A stretch of DNA of 64,000 nucleotides from Gracilaria domingensis (GCA_022539475.1 VCMS01000063.1:1-64000); one strand, 5' to 3'. Numbered from the stretch's first letter, positions 42,787 to 53,112 are shown. Program-made: numbers and translations. Notes: generated by a model not told the origin, from the letters alone.

Positions 42787-43098
42787 AACGTCTGTGAAGC
42801 ACATGTTGCTCAAAGACGTGGCAGTCTGGTTATACTGCAACGTCAGCATGGAGTAACATGGTGCAAGACGTTGCACTGCACATTGGTACAGCGGTTGGCA
42901 GTGAGAAGTCAGCAGAGCGTTCCAAACGGGCTGCTCTTTAATACGAAGAAGAGAGAGCACCGAAAATACGAACATTAGTTGTAGTCTGTGACTTGGTTGC
43001 TGGATGCTAGTGATAGATAAAATAGTAGCTTGGACAAGTAAAGAGCGGATCGAGGAGTCGATCTAACCCCTTGTGAGAACAATCTACGTTCTCCCTCA
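42773..43098 (+). repeat. 3' LTR of the copia element
   Basis: 326 bases, TG...CA, followed by the GAAC target duplication. It overlaps the last codons of the polymerase frame. Confidence 0.9.
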
Positions 43099-43102
43099 GA
43101 AC

Positions 43103-43883
43103 ACAAACGGAGCATAGTGTTGGTGTGGGAAATATAGGAGCCAAGTGAAGAGCAATGGTGTGGTGCGTAATTTTAGAACTGAGGCTAAAGAAATGTCTAA
43201 ATCGGTTTGGGATTGGGAGAGGACTGAGCTTCTTTATTTTTTTGTTCTATAGTGTTAGCACGCATGTACATGCATAGACACAATAGAAGTGTAACAGTGA
43301 GCGCAGAAAAACGACAAATCTAATAAGGTGTAAGTTTTGGTACAGAACCAAAAAAGATATTTGTGCGGTTAATTGCAAAGATGACTGCCAAAGGAGGCTC
43401 TTAATTGGTTTGTAAAGGTAGAGTATGCGTTTTTGGGCTATTTTGGAGGCTTCAAAAGTCTATATTTGCGGTTTCTCACTTTTGGAAGCGCTTCTCACTT
43501 CATCTTTTTTCGGAGTAACTCACAAGCTCTACTTCTACTAGAGTCTAATGTGCCTAGTAGAAAGATACTATAGATAAAACTTAATGAAAACACATTGCAT
43601 TGAAACAAAACTAAAGTCCAAACACAACAGTAAGTAGTTAGCATTACAGTTCAAACTTTAGTCTTAATTTTCAAACATTTCATTAAAGTACAGTAGCTAC
43701 CATAACAAAAAGACACGACGCCGATCAGCCTCACGGACAGAGAGGTCCGAGGCATCGGTCTTGGTTGTCACACAGGGGCTGAACACCGTGCCAAATCCGA
43801 AATTTCAGTTCTCACAATCGTCTAGTAGGAATTGGTCATTTTTATGATTTGGAACTCTAAAAAAGGGTTGCATACGTGCCTAC
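43103..43883. other. Gene-free AT-rich flank
   Basis: No frame, RNA gene or repeat recognised between the copia element and the PNKP gene. This is the boundary between the transposon-rich and the host-gene part of the window. Confidence 0.5.
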
Positions 43884-44174
43884 GTGTACAAATCGGTCTC
43901 AAAGGACCGCGCCAGAAGAGCAGCAAATGATCCACCTTCACCTACATGCAGCACCATCATGCTCTTGGTTTCGCGGGACGCAGAGACGCCATGGCTTGAG
44001 CACAAGCGATGCTCCCCCCGCCACCCACGGAATGCCATATCTTTCTGTTCCTGTGCCTTTTCTCGGCGCACGTCTATAAATCTCTCCGCAACAAACAGCC
44101 TTCTCTCTCCATCCACTCCAAATCGAGCAAATCATTCGCATAGACTGAAAGGTCTCCCACCATCAAGCAGCAAA

Positions 44175-45545
44175 ATGCCCACTCAGCAATCTCTTCAGAC
44201 AAACAAACGTCTCCGACAATCCACTCTCAACGCGCTCGCAAAAATAGCAGAAGGCTCCGATTCTAAGCGCTCCCGCCGTTCTGAACCACTTCGAGACGGC
44301 ACGTGGTTAGACTCCGTCAAGGGCCTTATGCGATACGAACCCACTTCCTGGAAGGATGAGAACAGCCCGTTTCGAAAAGCCAACCCTTTGAAGGTCGCTG
44401 CGTTCGACCTCGACAGCACCATCATCACAACAAAGTCGCGCGCAAAGTTCCCCAAAAGCCCCAATGATTGGCGATTACTGAATGCTCAGGTGCAGCCTAT
44501 GATATCCGCCTTGGCGGATGACGACTATCTCCTTGTCATATTCACCAATCAAGCTGGGGTTAGCAATGGACGTATTGGGGAATCCTTCGTCAAGTCACGC
44601 GTTGATGGAATCATGGCCGCTCTCAGGGTAGATGTTGGGGTGTTTGTCGCCACCTCAAAGGACAACTATCGTAAACCAGCCACCGGTATGTGGGAAGAAT
44701 TTGTGCAACTGATTGGTTCCGTGAATCGCATAGATGCGCCAAGCTCTTTCTATGTCGGTGACGCAGCGGGACGAAAGGCAAGACCAGGTCACAATGCTGA
44801 CTTCTCAGACAGCGATCTTCGCTTCAGCATCAACATCGGACTTTCATTCCGCACGCCAGAGGAGTACTTTATGGGAAAAGCTGCGGAAGCGGTATCTGCA
44901 GCCTCGTTGCAAGGGTTTGATCCTCGGAAAACATTGGAGGACGCCGGTCAGGTATTCATAGACGAAGGAGCTGATATTGATGTACTGCTTCGGAATATGG
45001 TCACGCCGGCGACAGTAGTCGATGACATCAACGTGGGCTCTTCTCAAGCTGCTGAGGTGCCGCCCGTGCAAACTATGATCCTCATGCATGGATTTCCAGC
45101 TTCGGGGAAGACAACGTTTGTGAAGCGATATCTCTGTCCGAGAGGGTACGCGTGGATCAATCAAGACACTCTACATACATTTGCGCGATGCATTCGAGCA
45201 ACAAGAAACGAGCTGGCGGCAGGCAACAGCGTGGTGATTGATAACACGAATCCAGACAGAAACGCCCGAAGAAAATACATTGAGGTTGCGAAGGCACACG
45301 ATGCTAACGTGAAGGTGGTGGCGTTGCAAATGGAAAGTGATCGGGCTCTGTCAGAGCATTTGAACATTGTGAGAGAGCGGGAGACGAAGGGCGAATGTGC
45401 ACATGTGCCCAAAGTTGCTTATCACGCTTTCCAAAAGCGACGACAGGTTCCGCAGCTGGATGAAGCAATCGATGTGATTGGCGAAGTGAAGTTCATTCCA
45501 TCGTTCACGTCAGAGCGCGAGAAATACATGTTTACTAGGCTTTGA
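44175..45545 (+). CDS. PNKP: Polynucleotide kinase 3'-phosphatase
   Basis: 456 codons from the ATG at 44175; the frame is open from 43884, but the upstream part has no family character. After a basic leader (residues 10-36) comes a HAD 3'-phosphatase domain: AFDLDSTIIT with Asp78 and Asp80, then FTNQAGVSNGRI. FYVGDAAGRKARPGHNADFS is motif IV. The kinase domain follows: P-loop GFPASGKTTF near residue 306, then YAWINQDTL and the VVIDNTNPDRNARR lid. The enzyme restores 5'-phosphate and 3'-hydroxyl at broken DNA ends for base-excision and end-joining repair in the nucleus. No N-terminal FHA domain (as in animals) or PARP-type zinc finger (as in plant ZDP) is present. Both active sites look complete. 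Confidence 0.9.
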   Translation: MPTQQSLQTNKRLRQSTLNALAKIAEGSDSKRSRRSEPLRDGTWLDSVKGLMRYEPTSWKDENSPFRKANPLKVAAFDLDSTIITTKSRAKFPKSPNDWRLLNAQVQPMISALADDDYLLVIFTNQAGVSNGRIGESFVKSRVDGIMAALRVDVGVFVATSKDNYRKPATGMWEEFVQLIGSVNRIDAPSSFYVGDAAGRKARPGHNADFSDSDLRFSINIGLSFRTPEEYFMGKAAEAVSAASLQGFDPRKTLEDAGQVFIDEGADIDVLLRNMVTPATVVDDINVGSSQAAEVPPVQTMILMHGFPASGKTTFVKRYLCPRGYAWINQDTLHTFARCIRATRNELAAGNSVVIDNTNPDRNARRKYIEVAKAHDANVKVVALQMESDRALSEHLNIVRERETKGECAHVPKVAYHAFQKRRQVPQLDEAIDVIGEVKFIPSFTSEREKYMFTRL

Positions 45546-45667
45546 TAACGTTTCGAGGTTGCTGGATGCAGAGGGCGATTTTCGCGAAGCATGGCATTGT
45601 GGATTTGTACAGAAGTAGTTGGCCGCGAGCAAGTGCAAAAAGTTGGGTGGGCGTGTGGAGGATACGA

Positions 45668-46345
45668 CTATGGACGTGTAGTGCTGCATTTGACAAGCGC
45701 CTCGTCAGATTCGTGGTCCGTGCCGAAGAGAGATTTGAATAAAGCATTCGGATCGCCCATGGGATGCTCCTTTTCGCCCATGAGTTCCTCGCGAAGCTCC
45801 TGCGGTAGATCGCGCATCACGGTGGGGAAGTAGACGATGAACACGGCGGCGGCGGCCATGAGGGCATGTAGGCGGTAGGCCCACAGCTTGCGCCAGCTCC
45901 ATCGCTTGCGCGTGCGCTTGCGAGCGTAAAGCGTCGGCTTGTGCGGCTCAAAGCGCAGGGCGGTGGTTGCGTTGGGCGAGTGGCGAGCGAAGACGGGCGG
46001 CCTCTGCAACGGGCTGGCGCGCACGTGCGACAGCAGCACGCGATCGCGGTGGAGCTGCACGATGATGGGACGGTACTGGTTCTCGATGGCGCCGAGCAGG
46101 TGGAGCACGTAGTGGGTGGTGGTGGTGGCGGGGTTGAGGAAGAGGTTGAAGGTGGCGTTGGCGGTGACGGAGGCGGAGGTCTCGAGGCGGCCGTTGCGGG
46201 CGTAGGCTGCCACCTGCAGCGACGACAGCACATCGTCGCACGGCGTGGCTACGGCGCCCTGCACGCGAAGCGCGCCGGTGCGGGCGGCTGCGAGGGCGGC
46301 AAGCGCAAGGAGCAACGCTGCGGCGGCGACCTGGCGGCGCGGCAT
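45668..46345 (-). CDS. EMC7-like ER membrane protein complex subunit
   Basis: 225 codons. The start at 46345 gives a clear signal peptide (ALLLALAALAAARTGA). The luminal part is predicted beta-rich, with an N-glycosylation motif (NAT) and the pattern SVTANATFNLFLNPATTTTH ending in WSWRKLW. A single membrane segment (LMAAAAVFIVYFPTVM) and a short cytosolic tail (LPQELREELMGEKE) follow. EMC7 has just this layout: luminal beta sandwich, one TM, and a tail rich in Glu after a Pro. The complex inserts tail-anchored and multipass proteins into the ER. Identification rests on layout and a few motif positions, so a different type I membrane protein is possible. It is divergent from the RanGAP-like gene. 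Confidence 0.5.
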   Translation of the reverse strand: MPRRQVAAAALLLALAALAAARTGALRVQGAVATPCDDVLSSLQVAAYARNGRLETSASVTANATFNLFLNPATTTTHYVLHLLGAIENQYRPIIVQLHRDRVLLSHVRASPLQRPPVFARHSPNATTALRFEPHKPTLYARKRTRKRWSWRKLWAYRLHALMAAAAVFIVYFPTVMRDLPQELREELMGEKEHPMGDPNALFKSLFGTDHESDEALVKCSTTRP

Positions 46346-46576
46346 GATGGTGGTGGCGGCGGACGAGTCGCTCGCTGAGCGCGTTGTACGTTTGGTATAA
46401 CTCATCTGCGAAAAGGGCGCGCGATCCGGGCGCCACGATGATCGTGGCCAAGTTGCCGTTACGCGCGGAATCGGCGCCACATGATTTAAATGAGATACAA
46501 GGGTACTGTAGATGCGTCAGCTGTCGCAGCCGCGCCCGCGTTTGCGCACTCGCTCTCCGCCTGCAACACGCACACC

Positions 46577-46772
46577 ATGTTGCGCCAGCCTGCGCCGCCG
46601 CCGTCGACGCCTCCGCCGCGGCCATCGACGCCTCCGGCGCGGCCGTCGACGACGCCTCCGGCGCGGCCGTCGACGCCTCCGGCGCGGCCGCCGACGCCTC
46701 CGGCGCGGCCATCGACGCCTCCGGCGCGGCGCTCGACGCCTTCACCGCCGTCGACGCCTCCAAGCGCGGCGG

Positions 46773-46822
<50 letters not shown>

Positions 46823-48358
46823 GCGACGACGACGACGGAGGCGACGACGGAGGCGGCGGCGCCGTGCACGCCAAAGACGTTCACGCTCTCGGCGCCGCCG
46901 GGGCAGGTGCTGTCGCGCAAGCTGGCGAGCGCGCTGCTGGAGCCGCTGTCGCAGCAGCCGTACACGACGATCAACCTGTCCGGCGCGGCGCTGGGCGACG
47001 CGGCGGTGGGGCTGGCGGGGCCGCTGCTGTGCAAGCTGGCGCGCAAGAAGTGCCTGGAGACGGTGATCCTGTCGGACGTGATGGCGGCGCTGCCGGCGGA
47101 GGAGGCGCTGCGCTCGCTCAACGCGCTGTCGTCGTCGCTGGCGCTGTGGAAGGGGCTGCGCTCGGTGGACCTGTCGCGCAACGCGCTGGGCAGCAACGGC
47201 GTGGCGGCGTGCCGCGGGCTGCTGGCGCGGCAGCCGCGGCTGGAGGCGGTGTTCATGGCGGAGGCGGCGCTGGCGGCGGACTCGGTGCGGCTGCTGTGCG
47301 ACTTTCTGCAGCCGAGCGCGGCGGCGCTGCGCGTGCTGGACGTGCACGCCAACCGCTTCGAGTCGGCGGGGCTGCTGCGCATCGCGGCGCTGGTGGCGCG
47401 CGCGCCGCGGCTGCAGCGGCTGCGCGCGTCGGCGACGGGCGCGCGCGCCGACGCGCTGCGCGCGCTGGCCGACGCGCTGCGCGGCGCGCACGCGCTGGCG
47501 GAGCTGGACCTGTCGGACAACCGGCTGGACGCGCCGGCCGCCGCCGCGCTGGGCGCCGCGCTGCGCGACAAGCCGCAGCTGGCGCGGCTGGCGCTGGCCG
47601 ACCTGGCCATGGGCGCGGCCGCGCTCGAGGCGCTGCTGGCGCCGCTGGCCGCCGGCGCGCACGGCGTGGCCGAGCTGCTGCTGCGCGGCAACGCGCTGCG
47701 CGGCGCCGCGCCCGGCCGCGCGCTGGGCGCGTACGCCGCCGCGCACGCCGCGCGGCTGCGCGTGCTGGACGTGTCGCACAACGCGCTGGGCGCGGACGGG
47801 CTGCGCGCGCTGGGCGCCGCCTTCGCCGCCGCCGCCGCCGGCGCCGCCGCGCCCAGCGCGCTCACGCGGCTGCTGGCCGCGCACGTCGACGCGCCGCCGC
47901 TGGCGCTGGTGCAGCTGGCGCGCGCGCTGGTGGCGCTGCCGGCGCTGCGCCGCCTGGACGTGCGCGGCGCGCCGCTGGGCGCCGACAGCGCCGCCGCGCT
48001 GCGCGCCGCGTTCCGCGGCGCGCAGCTGCTGCTGGACGACGCGCCGCGCGCGCGCGACGCGCCCGACGTGCAGCGCGCGCTCGCCACGCTGGCCGACGCC
48101 TCCGGCGTGCGCGCCAGCGCGCAGCGCGCGCGCGCGCGCGAGCGCTCCGCGCTCGGCAAGCTGGTGTGCATCTTCTCGCAGCGCGCGCGCGACGCGCCGT
48201 TCGCCGACGCGCCCGACGCCGCCGTCGCGCAGCTCAGCGACGCGCGCGCGCTGCGCGGCGGCGGCGCGCCCTTCGAGGACGACAGCGCCAACAGCAACGG
48301 CGACAACAGCGCCGACATGCGCACGCCGAGCGCGGCCACCACCGCCACCACCACGGCG

Positions 48359-48399
<41 letters not shown>

Positions 48400-48799
48400 G
48401 CTGCCGCGCGCGTGCTCGGAGCAGGACTTTATTGAGTCGGCGCGCAAGCTCAAGCGCAGCGTGGCGTCGCTCAACCGCGAGGTGTTCGACGCCACGGGCG
48501 AGCTGCAGCTGCCGTCGGCGCGCAGCGCGCGGCGCGGCAGCGGCGGCGGCAGCGGCGGCGGCGGCGGCGAGCGGAGCGGCGACGGCGACGGCGGCGAGCG
48601 GAGCGGCGACGGCGACGGCGGCGGCGACGCGTACGAGCTGATGAGCGAGCTGCTGGCGGACCACGCGCGCAAGGACGGGTGCGGCGGCGCGGTGGCCGAC
48701 GCGCTGGGCGCGCTGCTGTTCGCGGCGTTCGTGGTGATGCTGGTGCTGGGCGTGGTGCAGTGGCAGGAGGACGTGCTGCCGACGCTGCGCCCCATGTAA
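46577..48799 (+). CDS. RanGAP-like leucine-rich-repeat protein with C-terminal TM
   Basis: 740 codons from the ATG at 46577 (CACCATG context); an in-frame ATG at 46490 is an alternative. A Pro/Thr-rich leader with simple repeats precedes ribonuclease-inhibitor-type LRRs: INLSGAALGD, ILSDVMAALPAEEAL, SVDLSRNALGSNG, VLDVHANRFESAG, ELDLSDNRLD and VLDVSHNALGADG. Spacing of the second and third repeats matches RanGAP1/Rna1, which triggers GTP hydrolysis by Ran at the nuclear envelope. The expected G-R (as in plant VAGRPEAEAL) is A-L here. A Gly run of 14, an acidic linker and a final hydrophobic segment (LGALLFAAFVVMLVLGVVQW) suggest a tail anchor in place of the plant WPP or animal SUMO site. Nearly every third codon base is G or C. 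Confidence 0.6.
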
Positions 48800-48853
48800 G
48801 TAAAAACGCACGCACACACACAGCTTTGCAGCAGACACGGCCGCGCGCGCGCG

Positions 48854-49314
48854 TCACGTCGCGCCGTCGCGCCGCGCCGGCTCCGCGTCGGCGCCCTTGA
48901 GCGCCGTCGGCGCGGCGGCTGCGGCGCGGCGCGTGCGCGCGGCGGGCGACGGCGCGTCCGCCAGCGGCGGCGCGCGCAGCGCGTGCGCGTGCGGCGGCGG
49001 CGGCGCGGCGCGCAGCGGCACGCGCAGGCGGCGCTGCACAAAGCCGGCGCAGCTGAGCAGCACGCACGTGATGACGGGGAAGGTGCCGGGCGCGACGAGC
49101 AGCAGCACGAGGAACCACTCCACAAACTGCACCAGCCCGCCGTCCATGAGGCGGCTGCTGTGCGCGCGCGCCTCGGCAAACAGCTCGGACGCCGTCATGG
49201 GCCGCTCGTCGTCGCCGTCGCCGTCGCCGCCGCGCGGCGCGGCGCGCAGCGCGGGCGCGGGCGCGGGCGCGGGCGCGTTGGCGCTGCGCGTGGGCGCGGA
49301 CACGTTGGCGCCGC

Positions 49315-49353
<39 letters not shown>

Positions 49354-49438
49354 TCACGGCGGGCGTGGCGACGGCGGCGGCGGCGGCGGCGCGCGACGCG
49401 GCGAGCAGCAGCAGCGGCAGCAGCAGCGCGCGAGCCAT
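48854..49438 (-). CDS. Small membrane protein of unknown function
   Basis: Start at the ATG of MARALLLPLLLLAASRAA, a signal peptide; 194 codons. An Ala/Pro repeat linker (APAPAPAP) is followed by an acidic stretch (GDGDGDDE). Then comes a conserved-looking core, LFAEARAHSSRLMDGG, and hydrophobic FVEWFLVLLLVAPGTFPVIT running into VLLSCAGFVQRRLR, which would be one long or two short membrane spans. The tail is basic. No family was recognised. The frame is open upstream to 49582, but that part is composition-driven. It converges with the RanGAP-like gene, 55 bases between stops. Confidence 0.45.
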
Positions 49439-49560
49439 GGCGGCTGTGGCGGCGGGGTGGGCGGCTGTGCGGCGGCGGCGGCGGCGTGCAGGCGAGGAGC
49501 GGCAGCGGCGGCGGCAGCGGCGCGCGGCGGCGGCGACCGGCGTGTCGCATTGGGCGGCGT

Positions 49561-49598
49561 CAAAACAAATTGGCGCGCGCACGCGCCAATTTGTTTTG
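49561..49598. repeat. Perfect 17-bp-arm palindrome
   Basis: CAAAACAAATTGGCGCG and its complement, separated by CGCA. It is in the upstream region of the small membrane-protein gene. The TTGGCGCG halves resemble E2F/DP sites, which are TTTSGCGC-like. It stands out as the only AT-containing motif in a very GC-rich region. Confidence 0.6.
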
Positions 49599-50650
49599 GC
49601 GGCGAGAGGGCGCGGCGCATGGAGCGGCGCGGCGGCGTGGCGGCGGTGGCGGCGTGGCGGCGGTGACGCGTTGCAGCTCGCGGATTACAATGACGGCGCG
49701 GCGCGCGGCGCGCGGCGCCAGCGCCAGCCATGCGCGCCAGCGGCGCGCGCGGTTGACAGTTGCCACAGCTGTGCGCGCTGTGCGCGCGCCGGTAACCAGT
49801 GCGCGCGCGCGCGCGCGTCGCCGGCTCATAGCGGCGGCGCGTATGAGCGCGGGCGGCGACACGGCGGCGGCGAAATAATTCAGGCGGCGCGCGGCGCCGT
49901 TTGTTCACGCGTACGACGAGACGCGCAACGAGCCGGGCGCGGCCACGCCAGCCGGAAACAAGCGCCCGTCACTGCGGACATCAAATCAGCGGCGGCAGCG
50001 GCGGCGGCACTCGCGAGCGGCGGCGCGCCGCCGCTAGCCGCGCACGCGAGAGCAGCACCCGAATATACCGCTGCGCACGCGCGCACGCGCGCACGCGCGC
50101 ATGCCGCGCCGCGCCGCGCCGCGCCGCGCCGCGGCGCCGCCGCCGCCGCCGCCGCCGTCCATCGCGCGCCGGGTGGTGGCGGCGGCGCGCGGCGGCGCGC
50201 GGCGGCGCGCGCGCTCATTCGGCGCGGCCGGCGGCCAGAATCCGGCCGCCGCGCGTTGACGGCCAGAAGATACCGAATCCGAATCCGCGCGCGCGCCTCC
50301 ACGCCGGCCACTCAGCGCCGGCGCGCCGGCGCTGCGCTCGCCTCGCAGCGAGCGCAGCCGCCGCCGCCGCAACAATCAGCGCGCGCCGCTCGCTGCGCGC
50401 GGCCGCATCGCGCGGCCGCATCGCGCGCCGTGGCGCCGCCGCCGCGTTTGGCGCCGCCGTCACCGCCATGCGCGCCGCCGCGCCGCGCCATCGCCTGTTT
50501 TCCAGCGCGCTTCATAAGAGCCGTTTGCCGCCGCCCCGCGCCCCGCGCCCGCCCGCGCCCCGCCCTGCTCCAAGTCATTCGCTCCTGCCCTGCCCGACAA
50601 CTGCCGCCATCCGTCCCCGCCCCCGCCCGTGCCCCCGCCAAACGCCGTGG
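49599..50650. repeat. Extreme GC-rich low-complexity intergenic stretch
   Basis: Runs of GCGCGC, GCCGCGCC and GGCGGC fill the region; all long frames here arise from composition (Ala/Arg/Gly-only products). I see no credible gene. CG dinucleotides are not depleted. Confidence 0.6.
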
Positions 50651-50927
50651 AAAAAGCCGTGCATACCCCCCCCCCCCCCCCCCGAGTCTGACACTCATCG
50701 CCCCCCACACACCGCCCCCACCCACCCTTAATACTTCTTCACCGCCCGCCGCCCTTTGTTTTCTCACTCGCTCCACCCCCACCCCCACCCCCACCCCCAC
50801 ACCCCCCCCAACCAAACCCCAACCAAACCCCAACCCCCGCAACCCCCCAAAACTCCTACACCCGACTGTCTACCCCCCACCCACCACCGCAGCCACTTCC
50901 GCCTCCAAAACTCCAAAAACTCTCCCA
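50651..50927 (+). promoter_or_regulatory. Pyrimidine-rich promoter region of the transporter locus
   Basis: A C-run of about 18 near 50667-50684 and tandem CCCCCA units near 50776-50810, with a sharp drop in GC on either side. There is no TATA. The ATG of the next frame follows at 50928. Confidence 0.4.
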
Positions 50928-51686
50928 ATGGCCGCCAACGCTCAGCCAGCCACATCCTCCCCGAAACCCACCTCCTCCTCTCGCCCCCCGCCCGGACCGC
51001 CGCCTCGTCCACCGCCCACCCGATCACCGCCGCCCCCCTCCTTCCCGTCCTCCTACGGCTCCATCTCCCCCTTCATCTCCCCCCAAAGCAGTCTCACCTT
51101 CTCGCAAAACGCCATCCGCCCGAGCTCCTTCCCGCCCCCGCCGCCCGCAACGCCCTCGCTCGCCCCGGGTCCGCTGGCCAGAGTGCCCTCTCGCCCCAGC
51201 CTGCGCCCCTTCCTGCAGATCGACTTTGACGCCGTCGCCGAGCAGCTCAGCAGCTTTGAGGGCGCCCCCGTCACCGGCGAGGAGCTCAAAAACTCCCTGC
51301 CGCTGCCCCACACCCCGAGCCAGTCGCTGTCGCAGCAGCCCTCGGCCACCCCGACCCCGCATCACAGCGTGCACGCCTCCGGAACCGCCACCCCGGCCGT
51401 GCCGCTCTCCGTGCAAATCTCGCAGCACTCGCACCACCCCACCGACCAATCGCTCGTGCTCAAAATTCGCGCCGTCGAAGAGGCGCTTGACAACGCCGAT
51501 GCCTCCGCCAGCCAAAATGAATTAGAAAACGTGTCCGATTCCTCCAAAGGCTTTGCGCTCTCCATCCCCGTGAATCCGGAGCCGCTCGAGCCGCCGCTCG
51601 CCACATGGCCGCCAGAGCCCGCCGAGTACTTTGATGAGGAGGCCCCCGTTACTGCAGCCACAGGGAATCGACCTGGCGCCGCATAG
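50928..51686 (+). CDS. Pro/Ser-rich N-terminal ORF of the transporter locus
   Basis: 252 codons starting MAANAQPATSS. Mostly disordered Pro/Ser/Thr, with better-defined parts LRPFLQIDFDAVAEQLSSFE and SLVLKIRAVEEALDN. No family seen. It ends at a TAG 50 bases into the open transporter frame. Either this is the cytosolic N-terminus of the transporter separated by a +1 frame change near 51640 (in a G/C run), or it is an overlapping upstream ORF. Confidence 0.45.
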   Translation: MAANAQPATSSPKPTSSSRPPPGPPPRPPPTRSPPPPSFPSSYGSISPFISPQSSLTFSQNAIRPSSFPPPPPATPSLAPGPLARVPSRPSLRPFLQIDFDAVAEQLSSFEGAPVTGEELKNSLPLPHTPSQSLSQQPSATPTPHHSVHASGTATPAVPLSVQISQHSHHPTDQSLVLKIRAVEEALDNADASASQNELENVSDSSKGFALSIPVNPEPLEPPLATWPPEPAEYFDEEAPVTAATGNRPGAA

Positions 51687-53112
51687 CGATATGGCCATCC
51701 CGGCGGACGCAACCGCCGTTGTGCAGCGCCACGGCAGCAAGCACGACATTGAAGAGCACGAGGTGCTTCTCTCCGTGCCCGATTCCGCAAATGTCGGCCC
51801 CAACACTGGCTTTATCATCCCAAACTATGACTCGAGAGAAAACCTTACCGACCTTTTGGTCGTTGTTCCTCCAGAGCACGATGACGAGCCTGCCACATCC
51901 TCTAAATTGGACGATATGACCACTTCCACCACCACCACCACCACCACCACCACCACCACCACCGCCGCCGCCCCCACCGCCGCCACTACCACCGAAACTG
52001 CAAAGGAGGCCATCGAGCAGATTAGCAACATGGTGCCGCAGCTGAGCTCCATTGTTGAGTTCGAGTCCAGAGTCGAGGTGAGCGGGTCTACCAAGAATGC
52101 CACCGTGGTCATGAACGTCAAGCGCGAGGTGTCCGTCGTGGGCTACCTCATCCTGGCCGTCGCCTTGTTCTCTGTGGCCAGCCAAGGAACTGCCGTCAAG
52201 TGGCTGCCAAGCGTGGACGGCATGATTGCCGCAGCATGGCTCATGCAGTGCCAAACGTGCCTCATGATGCCGTTTGCCGTGTTTGAGTACCTCACCATGA
52301 ACGAAGAGCAGCGCTGGCAATGGCGGCAGGCATCGACCATCAAGCTGATCGTTGTGGCAAGCTTGTCGCAGGTGTTCTGGGCTTCTGGCTTCTTTCTGGC
52401 CATAGACTTCACCTCGCTGTTTCACGCCTGGTCCCTCAACAACATCCACGCACTAACAATTGTGTTAATTGCAGTTGGGCGCGGCATGATGTTGCAAAAG
52501 CCTTCGCGCGTGGTCAGTGCGGGAGAGTTGTGGGGGGCGCGCATCGCGGTGGGAGGTGTCATCATGATGCAAATTCCAAACATGTTGTCAATGGACGTGC
52601 GTTCGCTGTGCGGTGACATGATTGCGGCGGTGAGCTCGCTCGGCGCAATTGTGTACCTGGACTCGTGCAAGGAGCTTCGGCAACGCATTCCGCTGTTTCT
52701 CATGATGGCCCCGATCTCGGCTCTCAACTCCATCACGTTCTCCGTCTCTTCTATGATGATTGCCGGCACCGACTTTTCGGTGACGGATCACGGAGCGCTC
52801 GGATGGCTGCAGACTGATCGGCTCATTCTCGGACTGTACCTCGGTGGTGTGGTTGGCTTTCTAGGAAGCGTGAGCTGCATCGCGGCGCTCAAGTACCTGC
52901 CCAACGTGGTGGTGGGCAGTGTGCAGACCATGATGCCCGTGGTGGGTACCATCGTGGCGGTTCTGATGGGCGCCGAAAGTCTCCCGGACTTGTGGACCAC
53001 GCTTGGCGGCGCGGTGCTGCTTTACGGCGTGCTGGTGATTGCGGACGCTACGCGGCAGAGCGAGGTTACGTTCGTTCTCAACGAGCACTTGACGGCGGAG
53101 GGGCGGTCGTGA
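51634..53112 (+). CDS. DMT/EamA-type membrane transporter
   Basis: 492 codons from the ATG at 51634. A soluble acidic N-terminus of about 165 residues contains a Thr run (coded by ACC repeats, 51929-51962). Then come about ten hydrophobic segments: VVGYLILAVALFSVA, WLMQCQTCLMMPFAVF, IKLIVVASLSQVFWASGFFL, ALTIVLIAVGRGMML, and later VVGFLGSVSCIAAL, LPNVVVGSVQTMMPVVGTIV and TLGGAVLLYGVLVIAD. The last two are the paired-helix signature of drug/metabolite transporters (EamA). Substrate unknown. The family includes nucleotide-sugar, triose-phosphate and amine carriers, but the sequence does not decide. Confidence 0.7.
   Translation: MRRPPLLQPQGIDLAPHSDMAIPADATAVVQRHGSKHDIEEHEVLLSVPDSANVGPNTGFIIPNYDSRENLTDLLVVVPPEHDDEPATSSKLDDMTTSTTTTTTTTTTTTAAAPTAATTTETAKEAIEQISNMVPQLSSIVEFESRVEVSGSTKNATVVMNVKREVSVVGYLILAVALFSVASQGTAVKWLPSVDGMIAAAWLMQCQTCLMMPFAVFEYLTMNEEQRWQWRQASTIKLIVVASLSQVFWASGFFLAIDFTSLFHAWSLNNIHALTIVLIAVGRGMMLQKPSRVVSAGELWGARIAVGGVIMMQIPNMLSMDVRSLCGDMIAAVSSLGAIVYLDSCKELRQRIPLFLMMAPISALNSITFSVSSMMIAGTDFSVTDHGALGWLQTDRLILGLYLGGVVGFLGSVSCIAALKYLPNVVVGSVQTMMPVVGTIVAVLMGAESLPDLWTTLGGAVLLYGVLVIADATRQSEVTFVLNEHLTAEGRS

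Larger units (their letters stand above)
38155..43102 (+). mobile_element. Ty1/copia LTR retrotransposon with GAAC target duplication
   Basis: A complete element: LTRs at 38159-38485 and 42773-43098, TG...CA ends, and flanking GAAC at 38155-38158 and 43099-43102. Internal order is gag, protease, integrase, reverse transcriptase, RNase H, which is the copia order. A hand count gives about 23 differences between the LTRs (about 93% identity), so insertion is not very recent. Coding is disrupted by an in-frame TAG (40130-40132), one frame change near 40450-40475 and an in-frame TGA (41143-41145). It cannot move on its own. Confidence 0.93.

Noticed and set aside
46486-51686. Very long open frames on both strands (for example 897 codons minus at 46486-49179, 698 codons minus at 46742-48838)
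   Set aside because: They are products of extreme GC content, which removes stops; their translations are Ala/Arg/Gly strings without domains, while the frames I kept show motifs, signal peptides or membrane segments.
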